From assembly GCA_900473685.1 (NCBI GenBank), contig UCNE01000013.1:62001-126000 (forward strand): a DNA stretch of 64,000 nt, given 5' to 3'. The stretch's first letter is position 1. Each line of letters starts with the position of its first letter. The position numbers and the translations under genes were made by a program. Shown here in pieces: positions 43,779 to 50,891 of this stretch. This DNA comes from Hyphomicrobiales bacterium (GTDB lineage Bacteria > Pseudomonadota > Alphaproteobacteria > Rhizobiales > Rhizobiaceae). The notes beneath the pieces are model-generated. The model had not been told where the DNA came from and made no database searches. It saw only the letters and a program-made list of their open reading frames with translations.

Positions 43779-44566
43779 ATGCCGCCATACCAGTCGTAGC
43801 CGAGGTCTTCCCAGAATCCGCCCTTGCCGCCACCAAACGGTGCCAGCGACGATACGAGCTCGATGCCCTTGATGTATTTCGCCATCTTGTAGCCGAGTTG
43901 CCGTTCGACACGCACCCTCAGCGGCGCCCCGTTGGCGATCGCCAGCGGCTTGTCGTTATTGCCATAAGCAAGAATCGTCTGCGGATGGCGCGCGTCGATC
44001 AGGTCGATCGATTCGTAATAAGATGCGGCTCCCTGCAGCCCGAGGTCCATCGTATCGTAGCAATGAAATACGACGAAACGCGCGCCCGATTTCACCTGGA
44101 CCTCATCGAGAATCTGGTGCAACGGCACGCCAGTCCATTTGGAGATGCAGCTCCAGCCCTCGACGCAGTCATGGCGGGTGATCTGCGTGCGCGCCGGCAT
44201 GTTGCGCAGTTCATCCAGGCTGAAGCTCACCGGTTTTTCCACCAGCCCGCCAACCGTCAGCCGGTAGTTCGAAAAAGCCGTGTCCTTCAGCGCAAGATAG
44301 TCTGTATCAGTCGGATCGGTAGAGCCGTTCGGCCGCTGGCCCTGGCGGATTTCGCTGGAAGCAAACTCCGGCACCAGCGTATCGGTGCCGATCAGCGCGC
44401 GGTGCGCCCGGTAGGTCAGCCCGTTTGCAGAGGCGAGAAAATCGCGCAGCGGGCTCTGGCCCGACAGCAGGCTGTCGAAGGCGTCGCAACCCGAGAGCGG
44501 AATGGCGGAGGCTGCAACACCGGCGATGGTCAGGAATTTCCGGCGATTGATGATGAACCGGGTCAT
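43775..44566 (-). CDS. Molybdopterin-dependent oxidoreductase (sulfite-oxidase fold)
   Basis: A 263-residue exported oxidoreductase. A twin-arginine signal NRRKFLTIAG sits at residues 7-16, followed by a lipobox-like PLSGC with Cys27, so it may be Tat-exported and lipid-anchored. The Moco ligand is probably Cys134 in ITRHDCVEGWSC, and the SUOX-type core is seen in YRLTVGGLVEKPVSFSLDEL, VPLHQIL and GAPLRVRVERQLGYKMAKYI. The partner cytochrome b starts 4 bases upstream by overlap, reminiscent of MsrPQ or similar electron-transfer pairs. The substrate is not known; methionine sulfoxide is one possibility. Confidence 0.87.
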   Translation of the reverse strand: MTRFIINRRKFLTIAGVAASAIPLSGCDAFDSLLSGQSPLRDFLASANGLTYRAHRALIGTDTLVPEFASSEIRQGQRPNGSTDPTDTDYLALKDTAFSNYRLTVGGLVEKPVSFSLDELRNMPARTQITRHDCVEGWSCISKWTGVPLHQILDEVQVKSGARFVVFHCYDTMDLGLQGAASYYESIDLIDARHPQTILAYGNNDKPLAIANGAPLRVRVERQLGYKMAKYIKGIELVSSLAPFGGGKGGFWEDLGYDWYGGI

Positions 44567-45429
44567 ACTTGGCGCTCCTCATTGTTCTTTTTATCCGTCC
44601 GATACCAGCCGGTGATGATCGAGCGCATTTCATTGAGCGGCCCCGCCGCCAAAACCATGAAAATGTGGATCAGAAAGAACACAACCAACGCCGCCATGCA
44701 GAGAAAGTGAATGGTGCGCGCCGTCTGCCTGCCACCGAAAATATCGAGCAGCCATGGCCAGGCTGCGTTCATGCCCGGCGACATGGTGAGACCGGTGGCG
44801 ATGATCAGCGGAAAGATCACCAGCAGCACACCGGCATAGGCCAGCTTCTGCAGGCCGTTGTAACGGCCGTCATGGTGGAACCGGAAACGCAGATGATCGG
44901 CTATGCTGGCCGGCAAAGCCTTGATGTCGGCAATGGAGGGAAGAATATCACGCTTCAGATGCCCGCTGATCAGGCTGCTGACAAACCAGACGAGAAAGGC
45001 GGCAACGAAGAACCAGGCAAAGAAGAAATGTATGACGCGGCCTGTCGACAGGTCCTGGTAGGATGGCAGCGTCGCCCAGGCAGGAAAGCCGCGATAGGAC
45101 GGATTATCCGCCGGACCACTCACGCCAAGGACGCCAGTCGTGTTGAAACTGTGGCCCAAAACCGTGGTGTAGCCACCCACCGTTCCGTCGGCTGCCTGCA
45201 GAGCACGCATGGCCAAGACGCTGTTTTCAAATTCGAACCCGGATTGTTTGCCGATGTAGAGTTCCGGATGGGCATTGAAGATCTGCAATCCACTCAACAG
45301 CAGAAAGAACAGCGCAATCGCCCATGTCCAATGGGTGACGCGCGTGGCGATCCGATGCCGGTAGATCACCGCATCATCGTCGCCGGTTTCCGGTGCGGAG
45401 CGCGATTCGATATCATCCAGGATGGTCAT
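44563..45429 (-). CDS. Cytochrome b561-type membrane electron-transfer subunit
   Basis: A 288-residue integral membrane cytochrome b of the b561/Ni-hydrogenase class, with four or five membrane segments, including WTWAIALFFLLLSGLQIF, HFFFAWFFVAAFLVWFV and TIHFLCMAALVVFFLIHIFM, with histidines suited to heme. It is placed to deliver electrons from quinol to the exported Moco oxidoreductase, whose gene overlaps its stop by four bases. It differs from the 6-TM MsrQ and has an unusual loop near 65-120. A strong AGGAGG precedes ATG 45429. Confidence 0.86.
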   Translation of the reverse strand: MTILDDIESRSAPETGDDDAVIYRHRIATRVTHWTWAIALFFLLLSGLQIFNAHPELYIGKQSGFEFENSVLAMRALQAADGTVGGYTTVLGHSFNTTGVLGVSGPADNPSYRGFPAWATLPSYQDLSTGRVIHFFFAWFFVAAFLVWFVSSLISGHLKRDILPSIADIKALPASIADHLRFRFHHDGRYNGLQKLAYAGVLLVIFPLIIATGLTMSPGMNAAWPWLLDIFGGRQTARTIHFLCMAALVVFFLIHIFMVLAAGPLNEMRSIITGWYRTDKKNNEERQV

Positions 45430-45631
45430 CTTGAGCCTCCTTTTATATGAGCAACTACGTAACAAACGGCCACGCAGTTTCAAACGCACATCCGGTCACT
45501 AACGCGCACGTCCTGGTGATGCGACCGTGAAAACTGCTGATTTTCAAGGGTTTCAGCGCCGGTAAAAGACAGCGAAGAAACATTTCGTGAGCATCCTTCA
45601 CCCTCATTCGGCAGGTCAGCGAAACGCTCCA

Positions 45632-45639
45632 TTAACCAT
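45632..45639. promoter_or_regulatory. CtrA half-site-like TTAACCAT
   Basis: TTAACCAT, the half-site bound by CtrA in alphaproteobacteria, occurs 53 bases before the secreted-protein gene at 45692, followed by a second TTAA four bases on. The window also encodes CckA. A single 8-mer is weak evidence. Confidence 0.35.
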
Positions 45640-45691
45640 TTAAGTGCAAATGTAGCCTCACATTCCAGACATCGACCATCAAGGATCGTTC

Positions 45692-46240
45692 ATGTTCTCG
45701 CGCCCTTCTTTGATCGCTCGCGGCGTTGCCGCAGCCTCACTCGCAGCCCTGACCTGCGCAGCTTCGCCGGCTTTCTCCGGCGACGACAAGGCGTTTTTCG
45801 AACAGGTCTCCGGTCAGTGGAAAGGCCCGGGCGAAATCGTCGCCGGAAAATACAAGGGCACGAAATTCACCTGTGACCTGACCGGGGAACCGGCAGAAGG
45901 CGCATCGGCAGGCATCAAGCTCGACGGCACCTGCCGCGTCGGTGTTTTCAAGCAGCCGATGTCGGCCCTGATCACGCAGAAGGGCAAGACCTATATCGGC
46001 AAGTTCCTCGATGGCGCCAATGGCAAGGGCCTGGATATCGTCTCGGGCAACGTCGCCAAGGACAAGGTCGTTGTCGGCATCAATCGCAAGAAGCTGAACG
46101 GCGCGATGATCGCCCGCCTTCAGGATCCATCGACGCTGAACATCACCATTTCGGTCAAGGTCGAAGAGACCATGGTTCCGGTCATCGGCGTCAGCCTCAG
46201 CCGTCAGGTCGACAACATGGCCGTCGGCTCGATCGAGTAA
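45692..46240 (+). CDS. Secreted protein of unknown function
   Basis: A 182-residue protein with a Sec signal peptide (GVAAASLAALTCAASPAFS, cleavage at about residue 29). The mature part looks beta-rich with two cysteines (FTCDLTG, TCRVGVF). It has EQVSGQWKGPGEIVAGKYKG near its start and ends NMAVGSIE. I recognise no named domain. It stands alone, with a terminator after it and a possible CtrA half-site before it. Location should be periplasmic or outer membrane associated. Confidence 0.8.
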   Translation: MFSRPSLIARGVAAASLAALTCAASPAFSGDDKAFFEQVSGQWKGPGEIVAGKYKGTKFTCDLTGEPAEGASAGIKLDGTCRVGVFKQPMSALITQKGKTYIGKFLDGANGKGLDIVSGNVAKDKVVVGINRKKLNGAMIARLQDPSTLNITISVKVEETMVPVIGVSLSRQVDNMAVGSIE

Positions 46241-46265
46241 AAATCGCCGTCAGAATACGTCAGAG

Positions 46266-46289
46266 AGAGCCGGCTTGTCCGGCTCTTTT
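46266..46289 (+). terminator. Terminator of the secreted-protein gene
   Basis: Eight-bp stem agagccgg / ccggctct with a 5-base loop and a short T run, 25 bases after the gene and just before the convergent folK stop. Confidence 0.75.
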
Positions 46290-46293
46290 GCGT

Positions 46294-46830
46294 TCAAGGA
46301 ACCGTCTTGCCGGCAAGCTGCCGCCACCAGTCACTGCGCGCGTCGGCAACCTCGATACCCGCCACATCGGCGTCCTCCAGCCAGTCCGCAACCGTGCGGC
46401 CGGCAATGGTGAGATCCGGCGCGAAATCTGCCAGCGGCTTCAGGACAAAACCGCGCTCGGTCATCCGCGGATGCGGTATTTCCAGCGTCTGCGACTGCTG
46501 CGTCCAGTCGCCATAGGTCAGGACGTCGATATCGATCGTCCGCGGCCCCCAGCGCTCCAGCCGCTCCCGCTTCATCTGGCGCTCGATCGACAGGCAGGCA
46601 TCGAGCAGATCGTCTGGAGACAGCGTGGTTTTCACCGCAGCGCAGGCATTGAAGAACCAGTCCTGATCGATCTTTCCCCAGGGCGGCGTTCGATAGAGTT
46701 TGGATACATGCGTCACCGCGCAATCGGATCGCGTGTCCAGAAGGACCAGCGCGCGCGCCATCGACGCCGCCGGATCGCCGATATTGCCGCCAAGGCCAAG
46801 CGTCGCCAGATGCCCGTCCATATCAGGCAA
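46294..46830 (-). CDS. folK: Hydroxymethyl-dihydropterin pyrophosphokinase
   Basis: FolK pyrophosphorylates 6-hydroxymethyl-dihydropterin in folate synthesis. The 178-residue protein has the N-terminal LGLGGNIGDPAASM, the signature RWGPRTIDIDVLTYG with catalytic Asp pair, and IPHPRMTERGFVLKPL. It is the last gene of the folP-folB-folK operon and overlaps folB by eight bases. ATG 46821 is a possible alternative start. All catalytic residues are visible. Confidence 0.95.
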   Translation of the reverse strand: MPDMDGHLATLGLGGNIGDPAASMARALVLLDTRSDCAVTHVSKLYRTPPWGKIDQDWFFNACAAVKTTLSPDDLLDACLSIERQMKRERLERWGPRTIDIDVLTYGDWTQQSQTLEIPHPRMTERGFVLKPLADFAPDLTIAGRTVADWLEDADVAGIEVADARSDWWRQLAGKTVP

Positions 46831-47191
46831 AATGCTCGACCGTCACTTCGACATAGTCGAGAACGCCGGGAACCGGCGCATTCGGCTTGCGGATCGATAT
46901 TTTTGCCCGGCGGATTTGCGGGAAAACCGAACAGAGCGTCGTTGCCACCTCCAGCGCCAAAGCCTCGATCAGGTAACGGCGGCGTCCAGTAATGATCTTC
47001 TCGATCTCGGTGAAGGCAATGCCGTAATGCACTGTATCATTGATCGAATCGTCAACCAGCGCCGTTCCCTGCTCGACATCCAGCTCCGCATCGACAAAGA
47101 ACCGCTGCCCGAGGAATTCCTCCTCGTCGTGGACGCCGTGGCGGGCAAAGAAGGCGCAGTTCTTCAGGGTGATCGTATAGATCGCTTTCAT
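46823..47191 (-). CDS. folB: Dihydroneopterin aldolase
   Basis: FolB cleaves 7,8-dihydroneopterin in folate synthesis. The 122-residue protein has the family blocks FARHGVHDEEEFLGQRFFVD, quoted in part as GVHDEEEFLGQRFFVDAEL, the catalytic-Lys region IRKPNAPVPGVLDYVEV, and YLIEALALEVATTLC. It overlaps folP by four bases (ATGA) and folK by eight. This tight packing in the order folP, folB, folK is common in rhizobia and indicates coupled expression. Confidence 0.95.
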   Translation of the reverse strand: MKAIYTITLKNCAFFARHGVHDEEEFLGQRFFVDAELDVEQGTALVDDSINDTVHYGIAFTEIEKIITGRRRYLIEALALEVATTLCSVFPQIRRAKISIRKPNAPVPGVLDYVEVTVEHFA

Positions 47192-48072
47192 GGTCGATTT
47201 TCCTTCCCAGGCCGTCCCGGCATGTTTCTTTTTGTGGCCAGCATAGCATCCGCCACCAGAAGCGCATCCCTGTTGATTGCGACATCGTGTACCCGGAAAA
47301 CCGCAGCACCCGCCATTCTAAGCAGCGCCGTCGTTGCAGCCGTGGCGGCATCCCGCTCCGGCGCCTCGCGGCCGGTAATGGCGCCGAGAAAGCGTTTTCG
47401 CGACGTTCCGGCCAGAACCGGCAATCCGAAACCGGACAATTCATCAAACCGGGCCATCAACGCGACGTTTTCGCCGGTATCCTTGGCAAAGCCGAAACCC
47501 GGATCAAGCACGATCCGCCGCCGCTCGACACCGGCTGCTGCTGCGATTTCCAGCGACCGTTCGAGGAAATAATATTGATCGTCGACGACATCGGCGCGTT
47601 TCTCGCGGTCGCGGCCCGTGTGCATGATGCACAACCCTGCTCCGGTCGCAGCCGCGACACCGGCAAGATCAGGCTCGCGCTGCAGTCCGTGCACGTCGTT
47701 GATGATGTGCGCGCCCGCAGCGATCGCGAGCCTTGCCGTTTCGGCGCGGTAGGTATCCACAGAAATGATCGCATCGGCCCGGCTGGCGAGTGCCGAGATC
47801 ACCGGCAGCACGCGGTCCTGCTCCTCGGCGGCCGTCACTGTCGCAGCCCCCGGGCGGGTCGATTCACCGCCGATATCGAGGATCGCAGCGCCGTCTTCGA
47901 GGCATTTCAGCGCCTGCGCGACCGCAGCTTCCGTTCCATCGTAGCGGCCACCGTCTGAAAACGAATCCGGGGTGACGTTGATGATTGCCATCAACCGCCC
48001 ATCAGGACCAAGCGTCAATGTCCGGCCATGCGCCAGCGCCCATTCGAACGGCTGGAAAGGATCGGTCATCAT
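47188..48072 (-). CDS. folP: Dihydropteroate synthase
   Basis: FolP joins para-aminobenzoate to hydroxymethyl-dihydropterin pyrophosphate and is the sulfonamide target. The 294-residue protein has the pyrophosphate loop IINVTPDSFSDGGRY, GGESTRPGAATV, NDVHGLQREPDL and the C-terminal RVHDVAINRDALLVADA. AGGGAG is suitably placed for the ATG at 48072; a second ATG follows at once. First gene of the fol operon. Assignment is firm. Confidence 0.96.
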   Translation of the reverse strand: MMTDPFQPFEWALAHGRTLTLGPDGRLMAIINVTPDSFSDGGRYDGTEAAVAQALKCLEDGAAILDIGGESTRPGAATVTAAEEQDRVLPVISALASRADAIISVDTYRAETARLAIAAGAHIINDVHGLQREPDLAGVAAATGAGLCIMHTGRDREKRADVVDDQYYFLERSLEIAAAAGVERRRIVLDPGFGFAKDTGENVALMARFDELSGFGLPVLAGTSRKRFLGAITGREAPERDAATAATTALLRMAGAAVFRVHDVAINRDALLVADAMLATKRNMPGRPGKENRP

Positions 48073-48277
48073 GGTCTCACTCCCTTTCTTGGCACTCGGC
48101 AGGTCAGTCGGCCATCATCGCACGCCACCAGCGGCACAAACACAATTCTCTCACCGCAAATACCCGGAATACATTGGCTTTTCCGGTTTGCCTGGGGCTG
48201 TTGCCTATTTGCTGTTGCGCTCCGGCTGGCTATGCCCCAAGCTCTAGGGAAGTTCAACTGCCGAGACCTGTAAACAT

Positions 48278-48901
48278 ATGCCGACTGGCCGCATTTCATT
48301 CGCCGCGCTTCTGATAGCAAGCATCATGGCAAGCTCCTCTTCGATAGCCTATGCGGAAACCGTGGTGAACAAGAGCATCACTTATTTCTCGATCGGCGGC
48401 CGCACGGCCGAGGACCTGGACAAGGCACTGTCGGAAAGCGGGCCGATGATGAAAAGCAGCGGCTCGCGCCACCCCGGCGCCACCAAGATCAAGTTCGGCG
48501 GCACGGTCACCTATGTGAAACACGGCAACCGTTGTGCCGTCGGCAGCGCCAAGGTCACGCTCAGCACAAGGCTGATCCTGCCCCGCTGGAAAAACCGCCA
48601 CAAGGCGAGCCGCGACCTCGGCCTGGTCTGGGATACCCTGTCGAGCGACATCAAGCGCCACGAGGAGCGGCATGCTGAAATCGCGCGCAACCATGCGCGC
48701 AAGCTGGAGAAGGATTTCCTGGCTCTGAGGCCCGAGGCCGATTGCGAGCGCATGCAGGCCCGCGTTGCCCGGCTGAGCGAGACGGCCATTCAGGACCATG
48801 ATCGTGATCAGGCCCGTTTTGACCGGATGGAAGCCGCCAATTTCGACCGCCGGATGATCCGGCTGCTGCAGTACCGGCTCGACACGATGACCAAGCGCTA
48901 A
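48278..48901 (+). CDS. DUF922 secreted protein with HExxH motif
   Basis: A 207-residue DUF922-type protein. A signal peptide (FAALLIASIMASSSSIAYA) precedes an extracytoplasmic domain. The zinc-protease-like motif HEERH (His128, Glu129, His132) lies in SSDIKRHEERHAEIARNHA, and a conserved basic segment LPRWKNRHKASRDLGLVWDTL comes before it. Such proteins are predicted Zn-dependent peptidases; activity is unproven. It stands alone. A weak hairpin about 150 bases downstream (49054-49072) might end its transcript. Confidence 0.83.
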   Translation: MPTGRISFAALLIASIMASSSSIAYAETVVNKSITYFSIGGRTAEDLDKALSESGPMMKSSGSRHPGATKIKFGGTVTYVKHGNRCAVGSAKVTLSTRLILPRWKNRHKASRDLGLVWDTLSSDIKRHEERHAEIARNHARKLEKDFLALRPEADCERMQARVARLSETAIQDHDRDQARFDRMEAANFDRRMIRLLQYRLDTMTKR

Positions 48902-49140
48902 GCGCCATCGCTGCCGCGTAAACACAACCCGGTCAACCGCGGCGGAGAATCACGCAGCTTGCACGAATCCTGCGCGTCAACAGTATCTCATTGGTGATTT
49001 TTAGCGATACAACCGCACCACGAGATGAGGTACAGTGTAAGCATAGAGTGAAGGGCCGGAAACAAACCGGCCTCATTCTCACCCGGATTACTGACTGTGC
49101 GCCTCTATCGGCAGCACCAGACTGGAAGTATTGTTTCGTG
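48902..49140. other. Intergenic stretch after the DUF922 gene
   Basis: No gene is supported here. It holds a short hairpin (ggccgg at 49054 with ccggcc at 49067) without a T run, which may weakly end the upstream transcript. The remaining sequence leads into the candidate small RNA. Confidence 0.45.
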
Positions 49141-49159
49141 CTTGACTGTCCTGTTCCGG

Positions 49160-49300
49160 ATTGAAGCTCGACCGGCCGGAACCTTCATGCAGATTGTGTT
49201 CTCCTGGCGTATCCTGATGCAGCAGATGTTCCCTCCCTCATCTGTATGCGATGCGCCCTCCTGGCCCCGCATGTCGGTCGCGACGCGCGGGGCTTTTTTT
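49160..49300 (+). ncRNA. Candidate trans-acting small RNA with CU-rich loop
   Basis: A strong rightward terminator (gccccgc at 49264-49270 with gcggggc at 49287-49293, then seven T residues) ends here although no rightward gene lies within 360 bases. Just upstream is a hairpin with arms cagatg (49223-49228) and catctg (49239-49244) around the loop ttccctccct, and a second CU-rich run ccctcct follows. Pyrimidine loops resembling anti-Shine-Dalgarno sequence are typical of rhizobial cuckoo/alpha-r type RNAs. The 5' end is a guess; a CTTGAC -35-like element is at 49141. The overlapping frame 49097-49387 is not a plausible protein. Confidence 0.5.
49264..49300 (+). terminator. Strong rightward terminator without an upstream gene
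   Basis: Seven-bp GC stem (gccccgc/gcggggc) around a structured loop, followed by seven T residues. It is the 3' end of the candidate small RNA and lies close to the convergent ferredoxin gene. Confidence 0.75.
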
Positions 49301-49328
49301 GGCGACTGCATTGAGGGCAGCCCAGAAC

Positions 49329-49649
49329 TCAGGCCTGACGCTCGGGAACGTGAACAACCAGCCCGTCCAGGCCGTCGCTCATCTTGATCTGACAGGACAG
49401 CCGCGAGGTCGGTTTCACGTCGTAGGCGAAATCGAGCATATCCTCTTCCATCGCCTCCGGGGCACCCACCCGCGCCGACCATTCGTCATCGACATAGACA
49501 TGACAGGTGGCACAGGCACAGGCGCCGCCGCATTCCGCCTCGATACCGGGCACCGAGTTGCGGACGGCATTTTCCATCACGGTCGAGCCGGCTTGAACCT
49601 CAAGATCGTGGCGCGTCCCGTCAAAGGCGATGATACTCAGTTTTGGCAT
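49329..49649 (-). CDS. 2Fe-2S ferredoxin (adrenodoxin type)
   Basis: A 106-residue ferredoxin of the bacterial adrenodoxin/FdxB class, a one-electron carrier for P450 or Fe-S assembly systems. The cluster cysteines are Cys40, Cys46, Cys49 and Cys86, in [15 protein letters not shown] and SRLSCQIKM. The segment [19 protein letters not shown] is a class marker. The frame is open upstream, but ATG 49649 is preceded by GGAAGA at a good spacing and gives the normal N-terminus. It is convergent with the candidate small RNA. The partner enzyme is not nearby. Confidence 0.94.
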   Translation of the reverse strand: MPKLSIIAFDGTRHDLEVQAGSTVMENAVRNSVPGIEAECGGACACATCHVYVDDEWSARVGAPEAMEEDMLDFAYDVKPTSRLSCQIKMSDGLDGLVVHVPERQA

Positions 49650-49858
49650 TGTTTCTTCCGGATGCTGGGCGTTGTTTCGGCTTGCCGCAGGAACAAACAC
49701 GCCGCCCCGAATAGAGGCGGCGGCGGAACGCGGCAAAATTCATCCGATTTCTTCCAACAAATCCCTTCGCCAGTCAACTCGAAGGGGTTTTGGCAAGGCA
49801 CGGCTCGCCGTGACCCTTTGTCGCGAAGGTGTTTTACCGGTGAATATGGCGGTGAAAA

Positions 49859-50227
49859 TTACCGGCAGAGCTTCAGGATAAACAGCTCGGCCTCAAGCAC
49901 GGCCGCGCCGAGGGCGGCAAGGTTGCCAGCGTCCAGCGGCGAAGCCTCGACGGCAGCCGCAGTGTCGGCCACACCAAAGGCGCCAACGGCCAGAGCCGCG
50001 CCGCGCAGCCGGTGAGCCGTCGCCAGCCGGGCATCGGCACTCTCGGCTGCCAGTTCCTTCATCAACTGCCGGGTCTGGCGGGCAAACATCTGCAACACTT
50101 CGATTTCGAGAAGTTTATCACCCATTGTCTGCGTAGCCAGATGCACGAGATCGATAGGCCGCGACGCCGAAGGGTTAGCACCGCCAAAATTGTCGGGTGC
50201 TTCGAATGCGATCTTGAGAGCCGCCAT
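49859..50227 (-). CDS. Hpt-domain phosphotransfer protein
   Basis: A 122-residue protein with a C-terminal Hpt four-helix domain. The phosphorylatable His72 is in TAHRLRGAALAVGAFG, the standard HxLRGxAxxxG motif. The first 30 residues are not part of the domain. Hpt proteins ferry phosphate between hybrid kinases and receivers; which ones act here is unknown. It is not ChpT, the usual CckA partner, which has a degenerate kinase-like fold. It lies head-to-head with the giant GPR/RgsE-like gene. The AAGGA site supports ATG 50227. Confidence 0.88.
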   Translation of the reverse strand: MAALKIAFEAPDNFGGANPSASRPIDLVHLATQTMGDKLLEIEVLQMFARQTRQLMKELAAESADARLATAHRLRGAALAVGAFGVADTAAAVEASPLDAGNLAALGAAVLEAELFILKLCR

Positions 50228-50891
50228 GTGCCAATGTCCTTGTTGTGTTTTTTTCTGACGCACCGGCTCGCAACCGGCCGTCCCGTTTTTACCCGGTACG
50301 CTCTGCCATGACGCCCGGGCTATCCCCGGATTTGTCTGGAAGTGCCTGCCCCGTCTACCTATTATATGGCCTCAAGATGGCGCGGACCGTTTGATCCCGC
50401 GCCCTACAAAGCCGCTGTTTCCATCGTCTCCGGCGCTGATTAAGCCGCAGCGGCGCTGCTATCTGATTAAAACGCGGCGCAATGAGGGCAGCTTTCGCTT
50501 GGCATGGTTAACGGCTTTTAAACCGCCTGATTACAAGGGTTTTTGGCCAAAACGCCTCTAATTCTCATTAAGAACTTGTTAGGATTTTAACGAATGCCGG
50601 AGGGGCTTAATTGTAAGAAACCGGTGAATGTGTCACTACGGTACGTTGAGGGATATGTTTACGTCTTCGGGTGTAAACGGGTCCTGGCGGAAAGCTGTAT
50701 TGAATGAAGTACCTACGGGTCTCAATGCGTTGTCCGCCGGTGCGTGTTTGAAATGGGTGCATGTCAGGGTTCTGCGTAAATGTAATGCGCGTATCCTCAT
50801 GTCACCGTCCGAGTTTCGGAGGTGTTCCCAATGCAGGCGGTGTTGCGGCGGATCCTTCCGGAAGGACAGTTTGGTAACGAGGCGTATCCGC
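50228..50891. other. Long divergent region upstream of the giant gene
   Basis: About 660 bases between the Hpt gene and the GPR/RgsE-like start. It is AT-rich between 50450 and 50640, with a TTAACCAT-type site on the minus strand (ATGGTTAA, 50504-50511) followed by TTTTAAAC. The coding frame is open from 50628, but the 88 extra codons do not look like protein. The region probably holds promoters in both directions and a long leader. No small gene is supported. Confidence 0.5.
50504..50511. promoter_or_regulatory. CtrA half-site-like element upstream of the giant gene
   Basis: ATGGTTAA is the reverse complement of TTAACCAT, the CtrA half-site, and a second TTAA lies six bases further on (spacing of seven is canonical). 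This could tie the polar-growth gene to the CckA-CtrA cell cycle; evidence is only the short motif. Confidence 0.38.

Noticed and set aside
49097..49387. 96-codon frame over the small-RNA candidate
   Set aside because: It passes through a strong terminator hairpin and T run and into the convergent ferredoxin gene; its protein has no sensible composition.
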